DNA of 64,000 nt from Rhodophyticola porphyridii (GCF_003688285.1 NZ_RCNT01000001.1:248001-312000), one strand, 5' to 3'. Shown: positions 42,402 to 54,291, counted from the first letter of the stretch. Made by a program: numbers and translations. Notes: a model not told the origin generated them from the sequence alone.

Positions 42402-43895
42402 TCAGGGGCCGTAGGTGGTGCAGGTCACGGCACGCGCCATCAACCGGGCACAGGCGCGCGCGGCCTGATCCTCGGTCATGCCGTCAAACCGCGCCTCGAA
42501 CCCGCCGGAGCGGCTGACGACGCGGCGCAGGGCTTCGTCGAACGTGCCGAGTTCCGCCAGCGCCGTGGTCAGCAACAGACGTTCGGCACCGTGACGGGTT
42601 GGGTAGCGACCAAGCGAGACACCGTAAAGCCGGCTGCCGGTGGAAGAGGCGCGGGTCACGACCTCGGGTTCAAGCGGCATGGCGCGGGCCACAACCTCGG
42701 TCAGTTGCATGGGCCGGGGCGCGGGGGATGTATCCGACGGGGTCAGCGCGGCAACTTCGATGGCGTCGGGTTGGGCGGGCTCCATGGCCGCCGCCTCGGC
42801 AATCAGTGTGGCTGCGGGCGCGTCGGAGGGTTCGGCGGGGGCGGCCACCGTGGCTGCTGCATCTTCCGCCGCCGGGGCCTCCACCGTAGCGGTGACCGCA
42901 TCTTCCAGGGCGTCTTCCACCGCGGCGTCGATCGCGGCAAGCAGCACGGGCGAGGCTTCGCGGACCGGACGGCGCACCGGAACGATGCTTTGTGCCACGG
43001 CCAGGGTTGCGGGGCTGCCGGGCCGGCTTGGCTGGTTGTCATAGGTCGGCAGACTTGGCCGCCGGATCGTTGCGCGCGTGGGTGCACGGGCGAACCCCAT
43101 ATCCAGAAGCTCCATGATCCGCTGATTTCGGGAGGCCGTGGATTGGCCCCCGAAAACGGTCGCGATGATCCGCTCCTGACCGCGCTCGGCCGAGGCGACG
43201 AGGTTGAACCCGGCTGCCCGGGTATAGCCTGTCTTGATCCCGTCCGCTCCGCGATAGGCGTCAAGGAACCGGCGGTTGGTGTTGCGAACCGTTGCAATTC
43301 CCGCATCGGTCGAACGCCGGGAGAAGATATTGTAATATTGCGGGTAGTCGAAAAAGAGACGGCGCCCCATCACGGTCATGTCACGGGCCGTCGACAGGTG
43401 GCCTTCTTCGGTCAAGCCGTGAGCATTGCGGAAGGTCGTGCGGGTCATGCCCAAGGCGCTTGCTGTACGGTTCATGCGACGTGCGAAGGCTGCTTCGGAG
43501 CCTTCTATCGCCTCGCCGATGGCTGTGGCCGCATCATTTGCCGATCGCACGGCCGCAGCGCGCACGAGATAGCGCAAGGAGATCCTTGATCCGGCCCTCA
43601 GACCCAACTCCGAAGGCGGCTCCGCAGCGGCATTGGCCGAGATCGTCACTGGTGTATCCATGGTGATTTCGCCAAGGCGCACGGCTTCGAACGCGATGTA
43701 GAGCGTCATCATCTTGGTCAGCGATGCGGGATGAAGACGGGTATCGGCGTTCCGGGAATGCAACACCTCTCCGGTCCGTGCATCCATGACCATGGCGGCA
43801 TAGGGCGCCGCGCGTGCTGGCGCACTGATCGTCAGCACCACGCACAAAAGCGCAATGAACCCGAAGAGGGCCAATGAAATCCGTCTGTGTCTCAC
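42402..43895 (-). CDS. D-alanyl-D-alanine carboxypeptidase with C-terminal SPOR domain
   Basis: A 497-residue penicillin-binding protein of the DacA/DacF type. A signal peptide (about residues 1-30) is followed by the active-site SLTK (Ser-58, Lys-61), the SAN triad in VRSANDAAT and KTGYTRAAGF. Removal of terminal D-Ala limits peptidoglycan cross-linking. A long Ala/Val/Glu-rich linker (about 300-410) leads to a SPOR domain (about 415-497) that should bind denuded glycan at division sites. It starts at GTG 43895; the frame upstream is open but implausible. Confidence 0.88.
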   Translation of the reverse strand: MRHRRISLALFGFIALLCVVLTISAPARAAPYAAMVMDARTGEVLHSRNADTRLHPASLTKMMTLYIAFEAVRLGEITMDTPVTISANAAAEPPSELGLRAGSRISLRYLVRAAAVRSANDAATAIGEAIEGSEAAFARRMNRTASALGMTRTTFRNAHGLTEEGHLSTARDMTVMGRRLFFDYPQYYNIFSRRSTDAGIATVRNTNRRFLDAYRGADGIKTGYTRAAGFNLVASAERGQERIIATVFGGQSTASRNQRIMELLDMGFARAPTRATIRRPSLPTYDNQPSRPGSPATLAVAQSIVPVRRPVREASPVLLAAIDAAVEDALEDAVTATVEAPAAEDAAATVAAPAEPSDAPAATLIAEAAAMEPAQPDAIEVAALTPSDTSPAPRPMQLTEVVARAMPLEPEVVTRASSTGSRLYGVSLGRYPTRHGAERLLLTTALAELGTFDEALRRVVSRSGGFEARFDGMTEDQAARACARLMARAVTCTTYGP

Positions 43896-44159
43896 GAGAC
43901 CTGCTCTATCTGCCTCTGGTGCCGTCTTGTGCGGCGTTTCCCCAATCGTAGGGGATTTTCCCAAGGAAATCCATGACAAAGACGTTAACGCCGGAAGCAA
44001 TTTTTTGCATGCGGCGGGTTGTGAGGAACATATCGGTGATGCTCCGGATGATGCCGCAACATCTGCCACCGGCGAGATGATCCAGGGTCAATCGGTCGCG
44101 CATCTTGCTCTGGCCGAATGGTCTGGGCATAAATCGTCCGGAGCGAGAGAAGGACCACC
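43896..44159. promoter_or_regulatory. Divergent dac / hemF intergenic region
   Basis: The longest gap in the window, 264 bases. It holds the dyad GGATTT at 43953-43958 with AAATCC at 43967-43972, and a short palindrome GCAATTTTTTGC near 43994. The hemF ribosome site is GAGAAGGA. I looked for TGT-N12-ACA (PpsR-type) sites here and found none. No small gene seen. Confidence 0.35.
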
Positions 44160-45041
44160 ATGACCGACATGTTCGAGACCCGCAAAGCCCGCGCCTCCGC
44201 GTGGTTCCGCAGTTTGCGCGATGAAATCGTCGCAGCCTTCGAAGGGCTGGAAGACACGCAGGGCGGCGGGCAGGAACCCGGCCGGTTTGATGTCTCCGAA
44301 ACCACACGCGCGTCCGATGACGGCAGCGATGCGGGTGGCGGACTGATGAGCGTTATGCGCGGGGGGCGGGTGTTCGAGAAAGTCGGCGTCAACGTTTCCA
44401 CCGTCTATGGCACGTTGGGCGAGCGCGCGGTGCAGGCCATGGCAGCGCGCAAGGACCTGTCGGGCCTCAGGGACGATCCGCGCTTCTGGGCTTCGGGCAT
44501 CTCCCTGGTGGCACATATGCAGAACCCGCATGTGCCGGCCGTTCATATGAACACGCGCATGTTCTGGACCCCCAGTGCATGGTGGTTCGGCGGCGGGTCT
44601 GACCTGAACCCTGCGATCGAGTACCCTGAGGATACGGCCACGTTTCATGACGTGCTGAAGGATCACTGCGACCGGCATCAGCCGGCTTATTATCCGCGCT
44701 TCAAGGCCTGGGCGGATGAGTATTTCTTCGTGCCGCACCGGGGCCGGGCCCGCGGGGTCGGCGGCATTTTCTACGATGACCTGAACACCGGCGACTGGGA
44801 GGCCGACTTCGCCTTCACCCAGGATGTGGGCCGGGCATTCCTGCCCGCCTTTCTGGGGGTGGTCGAGAAGCGCCGGCATGCGGCATTCACCGAGGCCGAC
44901 CGGGAGGCGCAACTGGTTCATAGAGGGCTCTATGCGGAGTATAATCTGGTCTATGACCGGGGCACGAAATTCGGGCTGGAGACGGGTCACGATGCGAATG
45001 CCGTGTTGATGAGCTTGCCACCGGTCGCGAAGTGGACCTGA
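44160..45041 (+). CDS. hemF: Oxygen-dependent coproporphyrinogen III oxidase
   Basis: A 293-residue enzyme that oxidatively decarboxylates coproporphyrinogen III to protoporphyrinogen IX using O2. The family signature block FWTPSAWWFGGGSDLNP and the RGVGGIFYDDL region are present, as is YNLVYDRGTKFGL near the C-terminus. It shows that haem can be made aerobically. Converges on the glycosyltransferase gene after 41 bases. Confidence 0.96.
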   Translation: MTDMFETRKARASAWFRSLRDEIVAAFEGLEDTQGGGQEPGRFDVSETTRASDDGSDAGGGLMSVMRGGRVFEKVGVNVSTVYGTLGERAVQAMAARKDLSGLRDDPRFWASGISLVAHMQNPHVPAVHMNTRMFWTPSAWWFGGGSDLNPAIEYPEDTATFHDVLKDHCDRHQPAYYPRFKAWADEYFFVPHRGRARGVGGIFYDDLNTGDWEADFAFTQDVGRAFLPAFLGVVEKRRHAAFTEADREAQLVHRGLYAEYNLVYDRGTKFGLETGHDANAVLMSLPPVAKWT

Positions 45042-45044
45042 AAC

Positions 45045-45084
45045 AGGTTACAAAAAAGCACGATTTTCGGATCTTTTGCAACCT
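45045..45084. terminator. Dyad between convergent hemF and glycosyltransferase genes
   Basis: AGGTTACAAAA at 45045-45055 and TTTTGCAACCT at 45074-45084 form 11-base arms with one mismatch around an 18-base loop, starting just after the hemF stop and reaching the glycosyltransferase stop. A- and T-rich inner arms suit bidirectional termination. Confidence 0.45.
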
Positions 45085-46144
45085 ATTCCGCAGCATCCAG
45101 AAGCGCGCGGTAGATGGTCACGATCGCCTCTGCCTCGCGCTCGATCCCGAAATCTGACACCACATGGGACCGGGCGTTGGCCGATTGGCGGGACAGCTCG
45201 GACGGGTCGTCAAGCAGCTTCGCGGCAGCGCTGACCATCGAGGCGACATCGCCGGGCGGAATGAGTGCGCCCGTTTCGCCGGGAACGATCAGCTCCTCGA
45301 ACGCGCCGACTGTCGTCGCAATCACCGGAACACCACAGGCCATGGCTTCCAGCGGGGTGAGGCCGAACCCCTCCCATCTTTGCGGCGCGATGAACAGATC
45401 GAGTGCCTGATACCATCTGGCAATGTCGTGAACGGGGACTTCCGGCGGAAACAGAAACCTGTCGGAAAGGCCGGTGGCGGCAACCCTTGCCTTCAGATCC
45501 CGCTCGAAGCCGCGGTGTTTCTCGGTCGCGCGCCCCATGACGATCGCCGCGGCCTTGGGCCGGTCGCGCAGCAGTTCGATCATCGCGTCGACGAAGACAT
45601 CCGTGCCCTTCTGCGCGCGGATGCGTCCGAAGCACCCGACAATCGGCCCTGGCGGCAAGCCAAGCGAGGCCTTGATCGCTGCACGGTCTGCGGGCGGAGA
45701 AAAGTTTCCGGTGTCGATGCCATGCAGGATCACGCGGGACGGGCGATCCAGATAGTCAGCGGTTTTACATGAAGTGGAAATCAGGGCGTCCATCTGCCGG
45801 ATCAGCCATTTCGAATACCCGGTGTGGCGGCGTTGGGAGGCGGAGGTGAAAAGCAGCTTCAGCCGTTTGCGAAACAGATGTTTCAGGACCAGTCCGGCCA
45901 GCATTTCGGAGTTCCGCCGCGCATGCCACACCCGGTGTCCCGACGGGCCGGAGGCGGACATCGTCAGAAGGTCGCGCCGGCGGATCTGCGGAACGTGATC
46001 GGGGAGCGCGGGCGCAACGGCGGCAATCGCGATACTGTCGGCCTGCAACGGCACCAGCCGCACCACGGTTGCCGTCACGCCCGACAGGCGACGCTTGAAA
46101 TTCGGCGCAAGCACGTCGATCTGCCCGGGGTCGCGATAGGTCAT
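45083..46144 (-). CDS. GT4 glycosyltransferase, LpcC/LpsB-like (LPS core)
   Basis: A 353-residue GT-B glycosyltransferase. The start IDVLAPNFKRRLSGVTATVV is close to that of rhizobial LpcC/LpsB mannosyltransferases of the LPS core, and the C-terminal donor site has GCFGRIRAQKG and the EX7E motif EGFGLTPLE. It probably adds a sugar (mannose in the relatives) to lipid A-core. The ATG at 46144 is chosen because conserved sequence starts there; an in-frame ATG lies at 46219. Confidence 0.82.
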   Translation of the reverse strand: MTYRDPGQIDVLAPNFKRRLSGVTATVVRLVPLQADSIAIAAVAPALPDHVPQIRRRDLLTMSASGPSGHRVWHARRNSEMLAGLVLKHLFRKRLKLLFTSASQRRHTGYSKWLIRQMDALISTSCKTADYLDRPSRVILHGIDTGNFSPPADRAAIKASLGLPPGPIVGCFGRIRAQKGTDVFVDAMIELLRDRPKAAAIVMGRATEKHRGFERDLKARVAATGLSDRFLFPPEVPVHDIARWYQALDLFIAPQRWEGFGLTPLEAMACGVPVIATTVGAFEELIVPGETGALIPPGDVASMVSAAAKLLDDPSELSRQSANARSHVVSDFGIEREAEAIVTIYRALLDAAE

Positions 46145-46278
46145 TCTGCGCGCATAACTCTTGTGCGGGAGCCAGACAAGCGCCGAGCAGGGAACCTGAT
46201 GACGGGTTCGGGCGTTCACGCAATAGTTAACAACCCGCGCGCTTGCTGCGTTTCGGGTTCGTTCTACTATCGATTATT

Positions 46279-46293
46279 ATGGGTTTTGCCCAT
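46279..46293 (+). promoter_or_regulatory. Leader hairpin of outer-membrane protein gene
   Basis: ATGGG at 46279-46283 and CCCAT at 46289-46293 form a small perfect stem with a 5-base loop in the 5' leader, 24 bases before the ATG. Leader hairpins often protect abundant outer-membrane mRNAs. Upstream AT-rich sequence (TACTAT at 46265-46270) could be the -10 element. Confidence 0.3.
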
Positions 46294-46317
46294 CAATAAA
46301 CACGGAAAGAGGAAAAG

Positions 46318-46908
46318 ATGCGTATCAAGACACTTGCACTAAGCACTGCAATGCTTGCGCTGGCCGCTCCCGCGCTTGCCTCTGGCCCGGTGCAAACGAC
46401 AACGCCGCCGCCGGTGACGATCGTTCCGCCCGCGCCGGCCTATGACTGGACCGGCCCTTCGGTCGGTCTGCAGTTTGGCCAGATCGATGTGGAAACCAGC
46501 GGTGTGGCCGCGCTCAGCGGCGACGACATGCTGATCGGTATCCGCGCCTATTACGATTACGATTTTGGCGACTTCATCGTCGGTGGCGGTCTGCAATACG
46601 ACACCACGGATGTGGATCTGGGCGGCGTGACGAATGTCGATTCCGTCCTGCGCGTCGGTGCCCGGGCCGGTATCGACCTGAACCGTAACTGGATCTATGC
46701 GACCGCCGGTTGGGCGCGGGTTGAAACCAGCGCCGCGGCCGTGGGCGATTCCGACGGGTACTTCGCCGGTTTGGGTTATGAGATCTTCCTGTCTCAGAAC
46801 GTGACCCTTGGCGCCGAAGTTCTGTACCATGAATTCGACGATTTCGATCTGGGCGGACTGGAAGCCGAGGCAACGACCGCGGCACTTTCACTGAACTTCC
46901 GGTTCTGA
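46318..46908 (+). CDS. Outer-membrane beta-barrel protein
   Basis: A 196-residue protein with a signal peptide (about residues 1-22, ending PALASG), a short Pro/Thr-rich spacer (TTTPPPVTIVPPAPA), then an eight-strand-type barrel of alternating sequence that ends in the aromatic strand AALSLNFRF, the usual C-terminal signal for outer-membrane insertion. It resembles Omp25/Opa-like porin-family barrels of Alphaproteobacteria. AGAGGAAAAG gives a strong ribosome site. Followed by a terminator. Confidence 0.85.
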   Translation: MRIKTLALSTAMLALAAPALASGPVQTTTPPPVTIVPPAPAYDWTGPSVGLQFGQIDVETSGVAALSGDDMLIGIRAYYDYDFGDFIVGGGLQYDTTDVDLGGVTNVDSVLRVGARAGIDLNRNWIYATAGWARVETSAAAVGDSDGYFAGLGYEIFLSQNVTLGAEVLYHEFDDFDLGGLEAEATTAALSLNFRF

Positions 46909-46929
46909 TCCGGGTCTTCACAACACAAC

Positions 46930-46960
46930 CCCCCGGCTCGCCCGATGGACGGGCCGGGGG
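46930..46960. terminator. GC-rich terminator between convergent genes
   Basis: CCCCCGGC at 46930-46937 pairs with GCCGGGGG at 46953-46960, with extra C/G pairing inside the loop, in the gap between the outer-membrane protein gene and the convergent oxidoreductase gene. TGATTAT follows on the plus side. Confidence 0.6.
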
Positions 46961-46974
46961 TGATTATGTGGGGT

Positions 46975-48147
46975 TCAGTCAAGCATGGCGCGAAAGTCCG
47001 TGTCGTATCCTTCCGCGTTCAGGTGCTGCCCGCGGGCAACCATCGCCCCTAATCGCCCCAACTCATCACAACATTTCGCGCCCGCCCCATTGCCACCTGT
47101 CAGAAGGGTGAGCCTGTCGGACAGCCGCGCGATATAGGGGAAGCCGGTTTCGGTAAAGCTGACCGCGCAACTGCCCGTATGTACCGACCGGATCGCCAGA
47201 CCCGGCATCAACTCGCGAAGATGGCCGATCAGGTCCGAGCCGACCGCAGAGTTGCCATCGCCCTGAAACCACTCGGTCATGCCGGCATAATCCTGCAAGA
47301 TCGGGCTGTCTCCCTCACCGCCGATTTTCAGGTAGAGCCTGCCATCGGGATAGCGGATGGGCGGCAGAACATAGAGATCATAAGCCAGCCCTTCAGGGAT
47401 GAAGATAAGGGTTGGCATATGCGCCAGCCGCGCGGCCTCGGCCTCATCGACCTCGGCGAATGCGATGGTGCGGGCGTAAACCCGCAGGCGCGGGCGCGCG
47501 GGCAAGAGCCGGTCGGTGGCGGCATAGCCTCCGGTGGCCACGACCGCATGATCCGCCTCCAGATGCGTGCCGTCCGCCAGCCTGACCTCCCTGCCTTGCA
47601 AGCGTGTGGCGGGGCTGCGGACCAGTTCGGCGCCGGCACGTTCGGCCAGCAGAGCTTCGGCATCCCGGATCGCGCGGGGGTTGATGTGGCCGCCGGTCGC
47701 CTCCCAGGCGGCGCGGGTGCCGGGGGCAAACCGGAAGAACGGGAAGCGATCAGGCAGGGTGGTCGCATCGTGATACTCATGGGCGATGCCCAGATCCCTT
47801 GCGACGGCCAGGAAACCCTTGGTGAAGCTATCGCCCCGACCCGACACGGGGCCGGCCATCATGCCGCCACACGAGGTGAAGATGGAAAGGCCGCTGCGTG
47901 CCTCCAGATCGCCGTAACGCGCGATGGAGCGGCTCGACAGGCGGGACCAGTCCGGGTCATGGGCCAGTTTCCGCGTGATCCGGCCCTGATCGTGGTGGCT
48001 GCCGAAAGGGCCGGTAAATGTGGCGCGATCATCGGGTTCGTCGGGCCCGACCAGGACCACTGACGCGCCGGCTTCGGCGAGATGGCGGGCGCAGGCGCTC
48101 CCCATCAGCCCGCGTCCGATCACGGCGACGTCGAAGCCCGGTGTCAT
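46975..48147 (-). CDS. FAD-dependent amine/amino acid oxidoreductase (DAO family)
   Basis: A 390-residue flavoprotein with the FAD loop VAVIGRGLMGSACARHLAEAG. The family includes monomeric sarcosine oxidase and D-amino acid oxidases. The early motif FGSHHDQGRITRKL matches the SHGxSRxxR-type segment of sarcosine/N-methyltryptophan oxidases, and the C-terminal GGNGAGAKCCDELG resembles their covalent-FAD Cys region (GFSGHGFK-type in the relatives). The substrate is uncertain. It lies directly after hemE (1-base overlap). Confidence 0.8.
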   Translation of the reverse strand: MTPGFDVAVIGRGLMGSACARHLAEAGASVVLVGPDEPDDRATFTGPFGSHHDQGRITRKLAHDPDWSRLSSRSIARYGDLEARSGLSIFTSCGGMMAGPVSGRGDSFTKGFLAVARDLGIAHEYHDATTLPDRFPFFRFAPGTRAAWEATGGHINPRAIRDAEALLAERAGAELVRSPATRLQGREVRLADGTHLEADHAVVATGGYAATDRLLPARPRLRVYARTIAFAEVDEAEAARLAHMPTLIFIPEGLAYDLYVLPPIRYPDGRLYLKIGGEGDSPILQDYAGMTEWFQGDGNSAVGSDLIGHLRELMPGLAIRSVHTGSCAVSFTETGFPYIARLSDRLTLLTGGNGAGAKCCDELGRLGAMVARGQHLNAEGYDTDFRAMLD

Positions 48148-49178
48148 CAGCCGCGGATCGCCTCCAGCATCCGGTGCACGTTCTCGGGGTCCGCGTCCGG
48201 GGTGATGCCATGGCCCAGGTTGAAAATATGCGGTCCGCCCCTGAATGCCGCGACGATGGCGCGGGTATCATCGACCAGCGCCTGACCCCCGGTAACCATG
48301 TGCCGGGGATCCAGATTGCCCTGAATGCAGCTGTCAGGTTGCAGGTGCTTCGCCGCCCATGCGGCATCCACCGACGTGTCGATGGCAAGCCCGTCGGCGC
48401 CGACGGCCTTTGCGAAACCCAGATAGGCGTCGCCGGCTTCGCGCGGGAAGGCGATGACGGGCAGGCCGGGGTGGCGGGATTTCAGCTCGGATATGATCCG
48501 CTTTGCGGGCGCCAGCGCGTATCTCGCGAAATCGTCGCCTTTCAGCGACCCGGCCCAGCTGTCGAAGAGCTTCACGACCTCCGCGCCGGCTTCCACCTGT
48601 TTGGAGAGGTACTCGATCGTCGCCTCGGTCAGAAGGTGCAGCAGCGCATCGAATGTTGCGCGGTCCTCGGCCTTCAATTTGTGGGCCGGGGCCTGATCCG
48701 GCGTGCCGCGCCCGGCTATCATGTAGGTCGCAACCGTCCAGGGGGCACCTGCAAAGCCGATCAGCGCGGTCTCAGCCGGAAGCTCGCGCGAGAGGATACG
48801 GAGTGTTTCGTAGACCGGCGCCATGTGATCGTGGATGTCATCCTTGCCCTTCAGAGGCGCAAGCCCTTCGGGCCCCGTGATGGTTGACAGCCGCGGGCCT
48901 TCGCCGGTGACGAACCAGACATCCGCCCCAAGCGCATCGGGCAGGAGCAGGATATCGGCAAACAGGATCGCCGCGTCGAAACCATAGCGGCGGATCGGCT
49001 GCAACGTCACCTCGGCCGCCAGATCGGAATTGTAGCAGAGCGACAAGAAGTCCCCCGCCTCCGCGCGCGTTTCCCGGTACTCTGGAAGATAGCGCCCGGC
49101 CTGCCGCATCATCCAGACGGGCGGGGTTGGCAATGTCTCGCCGGCGAGGCTGCGGAGGAGTTTTTTGGTGTCAGGCAT
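48147..49178 (-). CDS. hemE: Uroporphyrinogen decarboxylase
   Basis: A 343-residue enzyme that converts uroporphyrinogen III to coproporphyrinogen [20 protein letters not shown] is the signature and [14 protein letters not shown] the second block; the C-terminus has [16 protein letters not shown]. The ATG at 49178 gives the family start. It is divergent from hemC, and the 100-base gap contains a PpsR-type site, suggesting joint control of two common tetrapyrrole steps. Confidence 0.96.
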   Translation of the reverse strand: MPDTKKLLRSLAGETLPTPPVWMMRQAGRYLPEYRETRAEAGDFLSLCYNSDLAAEVTLQPIRRYGFDAAILFADILLLPDALGADVWFVTGEGPRLSTITGPEGLAPLKGKDDIHDHMAPVYETLRILSRELPAETALIGFAGAPWTVATYMIAGRGTPDQAPAHKLKAEDRATFDALLHLLTEATIEYLSKQVEAGAEVVKLFDSWAGSLKGDDFARYALAPAKRIISELKSRHPGLPVIAFPREAGDAYLGFAKAVGADGLAIDTSVDAAWAAKHLQPDSCIQGNLDPRHMVTGGQALVDDTRAIVAAFRGGPHIFNLGHGITPDADPENVHRMLEAIRG

Positions 49179-49244
49179 TCGTATGATCCTTTGTCTTCGC
49201 CGCACCGTCCCGTCCGGCAGGCAAACTGTCAAGCCAAGGCCCGT

Positions 49245-49262
49245 TGTCAAGACAAGTTGACA
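49245..49262. promoter_or_regulatory. PpsR/CrtJ-type operator between hemE and hemC
   Basis: TGTCAAGACAAGTTGACA matches the PpsR/CrtJ consensus TGT-N12-ACA, including the extended form TGTC-N10-GACA. It lies 16 bases before the hemC start in the divergent gap with hemE, the same pair of genes reported as PpsR targets in Rhodobacter sphaeroides. The spacer also holds a second dyad TTGTC-AA-GACAA (49244-49255). Only one copy is seen; PpsR often binds two. Confidence 0.6.
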
Positions 49263-49278
49263 CATATAGGAATATGAA

Positions 49279-50229
49279 ATGACGACCGAAATGCCCTCCC
49301 CCGCCTCGCCTCTGAAGATTGGAACCCGTGGCTCGCCGCTCGCGCTGGCGCAGGCCAACGAGACCCGCGCCAGGCTGGCCAGAGCCTTCGATCTGCCATT
49401 TGAGGCCTTTCAGATCGTGATCATCAAGACCACCGGTGACAAGGTGCTGGACCGACCGCTGAAAGAGATCGGGGGCAAGGGACTGTTCACCAAGGAAATC
49501 GAAGAGGACATGTTGTCGGGCAAGATCGACATTGCCGTTCATTCGATGAAGGACATGCCGGTGGAGCAGCCGCCAGGATTGCTGCTCGATACCTATCTGC
49601 CACGCGAGGATGTGCGAGATGCGTTCGTATCGTTGACCCATGGCGCGATGGGCGACCTGGAACCCGGCGCAAAGGTGGGCACCTCAAGCCTGCGCCGGCG
49701 GGCGCAGCTTATGGCGCGGCGCCCCGATCTGGAGGTGGTGGAGTTTCGCGGCAATGTGCAGACCAGAATGATGAAACTGGGCAACGGCGTGGCGGATGCC
49801 ACATTCCTTGCAATGGCTGGGTTGCGTCGGCTGGGCATGGAAGAAGTAGTGAAATCGGCGATTGAAGTGGAGGAGGTGCTGCCGGCCGTAGCACAGGGCG
49901 CCATAGGCATCGAAAGACGGGCCGACGATAGCCGCGCGGCAAAGTTTCTGGAGGCGATCCATGACGGACCAACAGGTCAGCGGCTTGCGGCGGAACGCGC
50001 ATTTCTGGCCGGGCTCGATGGATCCTGCGAGACGCCGATCGCGGGGCTGGCCGAGCTGGATGGCGGCACGCTGCGCCTGCGCGGGGAGATCCTGCGCCCG
50101 GATGGATCCGAAGTGCTTAATGACGACAGGCGCGCGCCGGTTGAAGACGGGCCCGAACTGGGCGCCGCGATGGCGGCTGCGCTGCGGGCCGAGGCGGGGG
50201 AGGGGTTTTTCGACTGGATTTCCGGATAG
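49279..50229 (+). CDS. hemC: Hydroxymethylbilane synthase (porphobilinogen deaminase)
   Basis: A 316-residue enzyme that links four porphobilinogens into hydroxymethylbilane. The start [21 protein letters not shown], the VHSMKDMP block and the dipyrromethane-cofactor cysteine in [12 protein letters not shown] are present. AGGA 7 bases upstream supports the ATG. Divergent from hemE; the CueR-type promoter of copA follows at once. Confidence 0.96.
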   Translation: MTTEMPSPASPLKIGTRGSPLALAQANETRARLARAFDLPFEAFQIVIIKTTGDKVLDRPLKEIGGKGLFTKEIEEDMLSGKIDIAVHSMKDMPVEQPPGLLLDTYLPREDVRDAFVSLTHGAMGDLEPGAKVGTSSLRRRAQLMARRPDLEVVEFRGNVQTRMMKLGNGVADATFLAMAGLRRLGMEEVVKSAIEVEEVLPAVAQGAIGIERRADDSRAAKFLEAIHDGPTGQRLAAERAFLAGLDGSCETPIAGLAELDGGTLRLRGEILRPDGSEVLNDDRRAPVEDGPELGAAMAAALRAEAGEGFFDWISG

Positions 50230-50236
50230 AAAGCCC

Positions 50237-50267
50237 TTGACCTTCCAGTTGCTGGAAACCTTATGTG
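50237..50267 (+). promoter_or_regulatory. CueR-type copper-responsive promoter of copA
   Basis: A -35 element TTGACC (50237-50242) and a -10 TATGTG (50262-50267) are separated by 19 bases, the long spacer typical of MerR-family promoters. The spacer holds the dyad TTCCAG at 50243-50248 and CTGGAA at 50252-50257, which closely matches known CueR operators (ACCTTCC..GGAAGG form). With cueR directly downstream of copA, copper-induced expression is well supported. Confidence 0.8.
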
Positions 50268-50297
50268 AGGCAGGACCGCAAATGCTGGACCTGCCCG

Positions 50298-52717
<2,420 letters not shown>

Positions 52718-52721
<4 letters not shown>

Positions 52722-53119
52722 ATATCGGCGATGTGGCGGAGCGGACCGGGTTGCCGGCGAAAACCATCCGCTACTATGAGGAAATTGGACTGATCCACCC
52801 CCTGCGCGGCACCAATGGCTATCGCAGTTTCACCGACGCGCATGTTCACAAACTGGCCTTTCTGGGCCGGGCGCGCGGTCTGGGGTTTTCGATCGAGGAA
52901 TGCCGGGCGCTGCTGGCGCTTTACGAGGATCGGGGCCGTGCATCGGCGGATGTGAAGCGGATCGCCAAGACGCATCTGGCCGGGATCGAGGAAAAGATGA
53001 AGGAGCTGTCAGCCATGCGCGATACGCTGGCCGATCTGGTCGAGAAATGCGCCGGCGATCACCGGCCGGATTGCCCGATCCTGAAAGACCTCTCCGAGGT
53101 CGGGCAGGACGCACCCTGA
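52718..53119 (+). CDS. cueR: Copper-responsive MerR-family regulator CueR
   Basis: A 133-residue MerR-type activator. MNIGDVAERTGLPAKTIRYYEEIGL is the DNA-binding start; a dimerisation helix follows. The C-terminal metal loop KCAGDHRPDCPIL has the two cysteines that bind Cu(I) in CueR. It is translated with copA and should act on the promoter at 50237-50267. Confidence 0.94.
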
Positions 53120-53126
53120 CCGGCGG

Positions 53127-54128
53127 TCATGCGGTGGCGAAATCGGCGACCGCGTGATCCACCAGCGCGCGCAGATCGCTGAAGTATCCGCCGGATCGCG
53201 CGGGCAGAGTCGGATCGGACGTGATGGAAATAGACATGTCCAGCGCGGGCACCACCACCAGCATCTGGCCGCCGTAGCCCCGGCCGTAGCAGGCCTGCTG
53301 ACCGGCAAAGCTGGTGAGGAACCAGCCATAGCCATAGGCATCGCCCGACCAGCGCGAGCGCCCCCGCGGCTGCCAGGAGGTGCGGATCCATTCGGCGCTC
53401 ACCACCTGCTCGTCGCCGACGCGACCTTCATTGAGAACCAGTTCGCCGATCCGCGCCAGATCGCCCGGCGTCATTGCCATCTCGTTGCCCCCGAGATAGC
53501 GGCCCTGACGGTCCTGCACCCAGGGCGGGAACGCGATGCCCATCGGCGCGCCAAGCCATACGCGGGCCATCTCCAGCAGGCTGAGACCACTGGCCTGCGA
53601 CAGCGCCGCGCCAAGAATGTGCCACGATCCGGTGGAATAGATGAAGCGTCCGCCCGGCCTGCTGACCAGATCGCGGGTCAGCGCGTAATCGACCCAGTCG
53701 CGGCTGGCGATCCAGGCACCGTAATTCTCGCCCGAGGTGCTTTCCAGCCCGGCCCGCATGGACAGAAGATCGCCGATGGTCAGATCGTCCCGCGCGTCGC
53801 CGAAGGGCGCGCGCCCCAAAACGGGCAGAACCCGTTGATCCGCCCCCTCCAGGATGCCGCGGTCGATGGCGATGCCGGTCAGCGTGGCAAGAACGGTTTT
53901 CGAGACGGATTTGATATTGGCGCTCTGGTCGAGCCTGCGACCGCCGAATGCGTTTGCGAAGCGGGTTTGCCCGCCGATCGTGATGATCAGCGTGCGAAGC
54001 TGATCGAGCCTGCCGGCATGGGTTGTCAGATCGTCTGGGCGGGGCGGCGTCTGCGCCAGAAGCGCAGGTGCGGCCAGCGTTGCGGGCAAAGCCCCAAGCA
54101 AGGTGCGGCGAGACATCAAGCGGCGCAT
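53127..54128 (-). CDS. Exported beta-lactamase-family serine hydrolase
   Basis: A 333-residue protein with a twin-arginine signal (MSRRTLLGALPATLAAPALL). The class C beta-lactamase/esterase fold is shown by the active-site SxxK (NIKSVSKTVLA, near residue 74-77) and the tyrosine motif in FIYSTGSWHILGAAL. Such proteins are esterases, D-amino peptidases or carboxypeptidases, rarely true resistance enzymes. The ATG could also be at 54116, directly before SRRTLL. It converges on cueR. The 163 bases upstream of it show no clear promoter. Confidence 0.85.
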   Translation of the reverse strand: MRRLMSRRTLLGALPATLAAPALLAQTPPRPDDLTTHAGRLDQLRTLIITIGGQTRFANAFGGRRLDQSANIKSVSKTVLATLTGIAIDRGILEGADQRVLPVLGRAPFGDARDDLTIGDLLSMRAGLESTSGENYGAWIASRDWVDYALTRDLVSRPGGRFIYSTGSWHILGAALSQASGLSLLEMARVWLGAPMGIAFPPWVQDRQGRYLGGNEMAMTPGDLARIGELVLNEGRVGDEQVVSAEWIRTSWQPRGRSRWSGDAYGYGWFLTSFAGQQACYGRGYGGQMLVVVPALDMSISITSDPTLPARSGGYFSDLRALVDHAVADFATA

Positions 54129-54291
54129 GAACGGGGTGCCTGTGGTGTTGTTCGACCTCTTAGAACCTAGCTAAACCCGAACTGTCCCGAAGTCCAATAT
54201 CTTGTGGCCGAAGGTGGGTAACGCCTCCGTTGGTTGTGTGACATGCCGGGTTTTCGGGCCGTGACGGAGCGTGTTGCCAACGTGGCGGGCG

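Noticed and set aside
43896-44159. A PpsR-type or small-gene signal in the dac/hemF gap
   Set aside because: No TGT-N12-ACA match and no short frame with a start, ribosome site and sensible product was found.
50265-50297. GTG at 50265 as the copA start
   Set aside because: It overlaps the -10 element of the CueR-type promoter, so it would lie upstream of the transcription start.
53127-54128. The serine hydrolase as an antibiotic-resistance beta-lactamase
   Set aside because: The class C-like esterase family is broad and mostly not resistance enzymes; the context (copper genes, sugar locus) gives no support.
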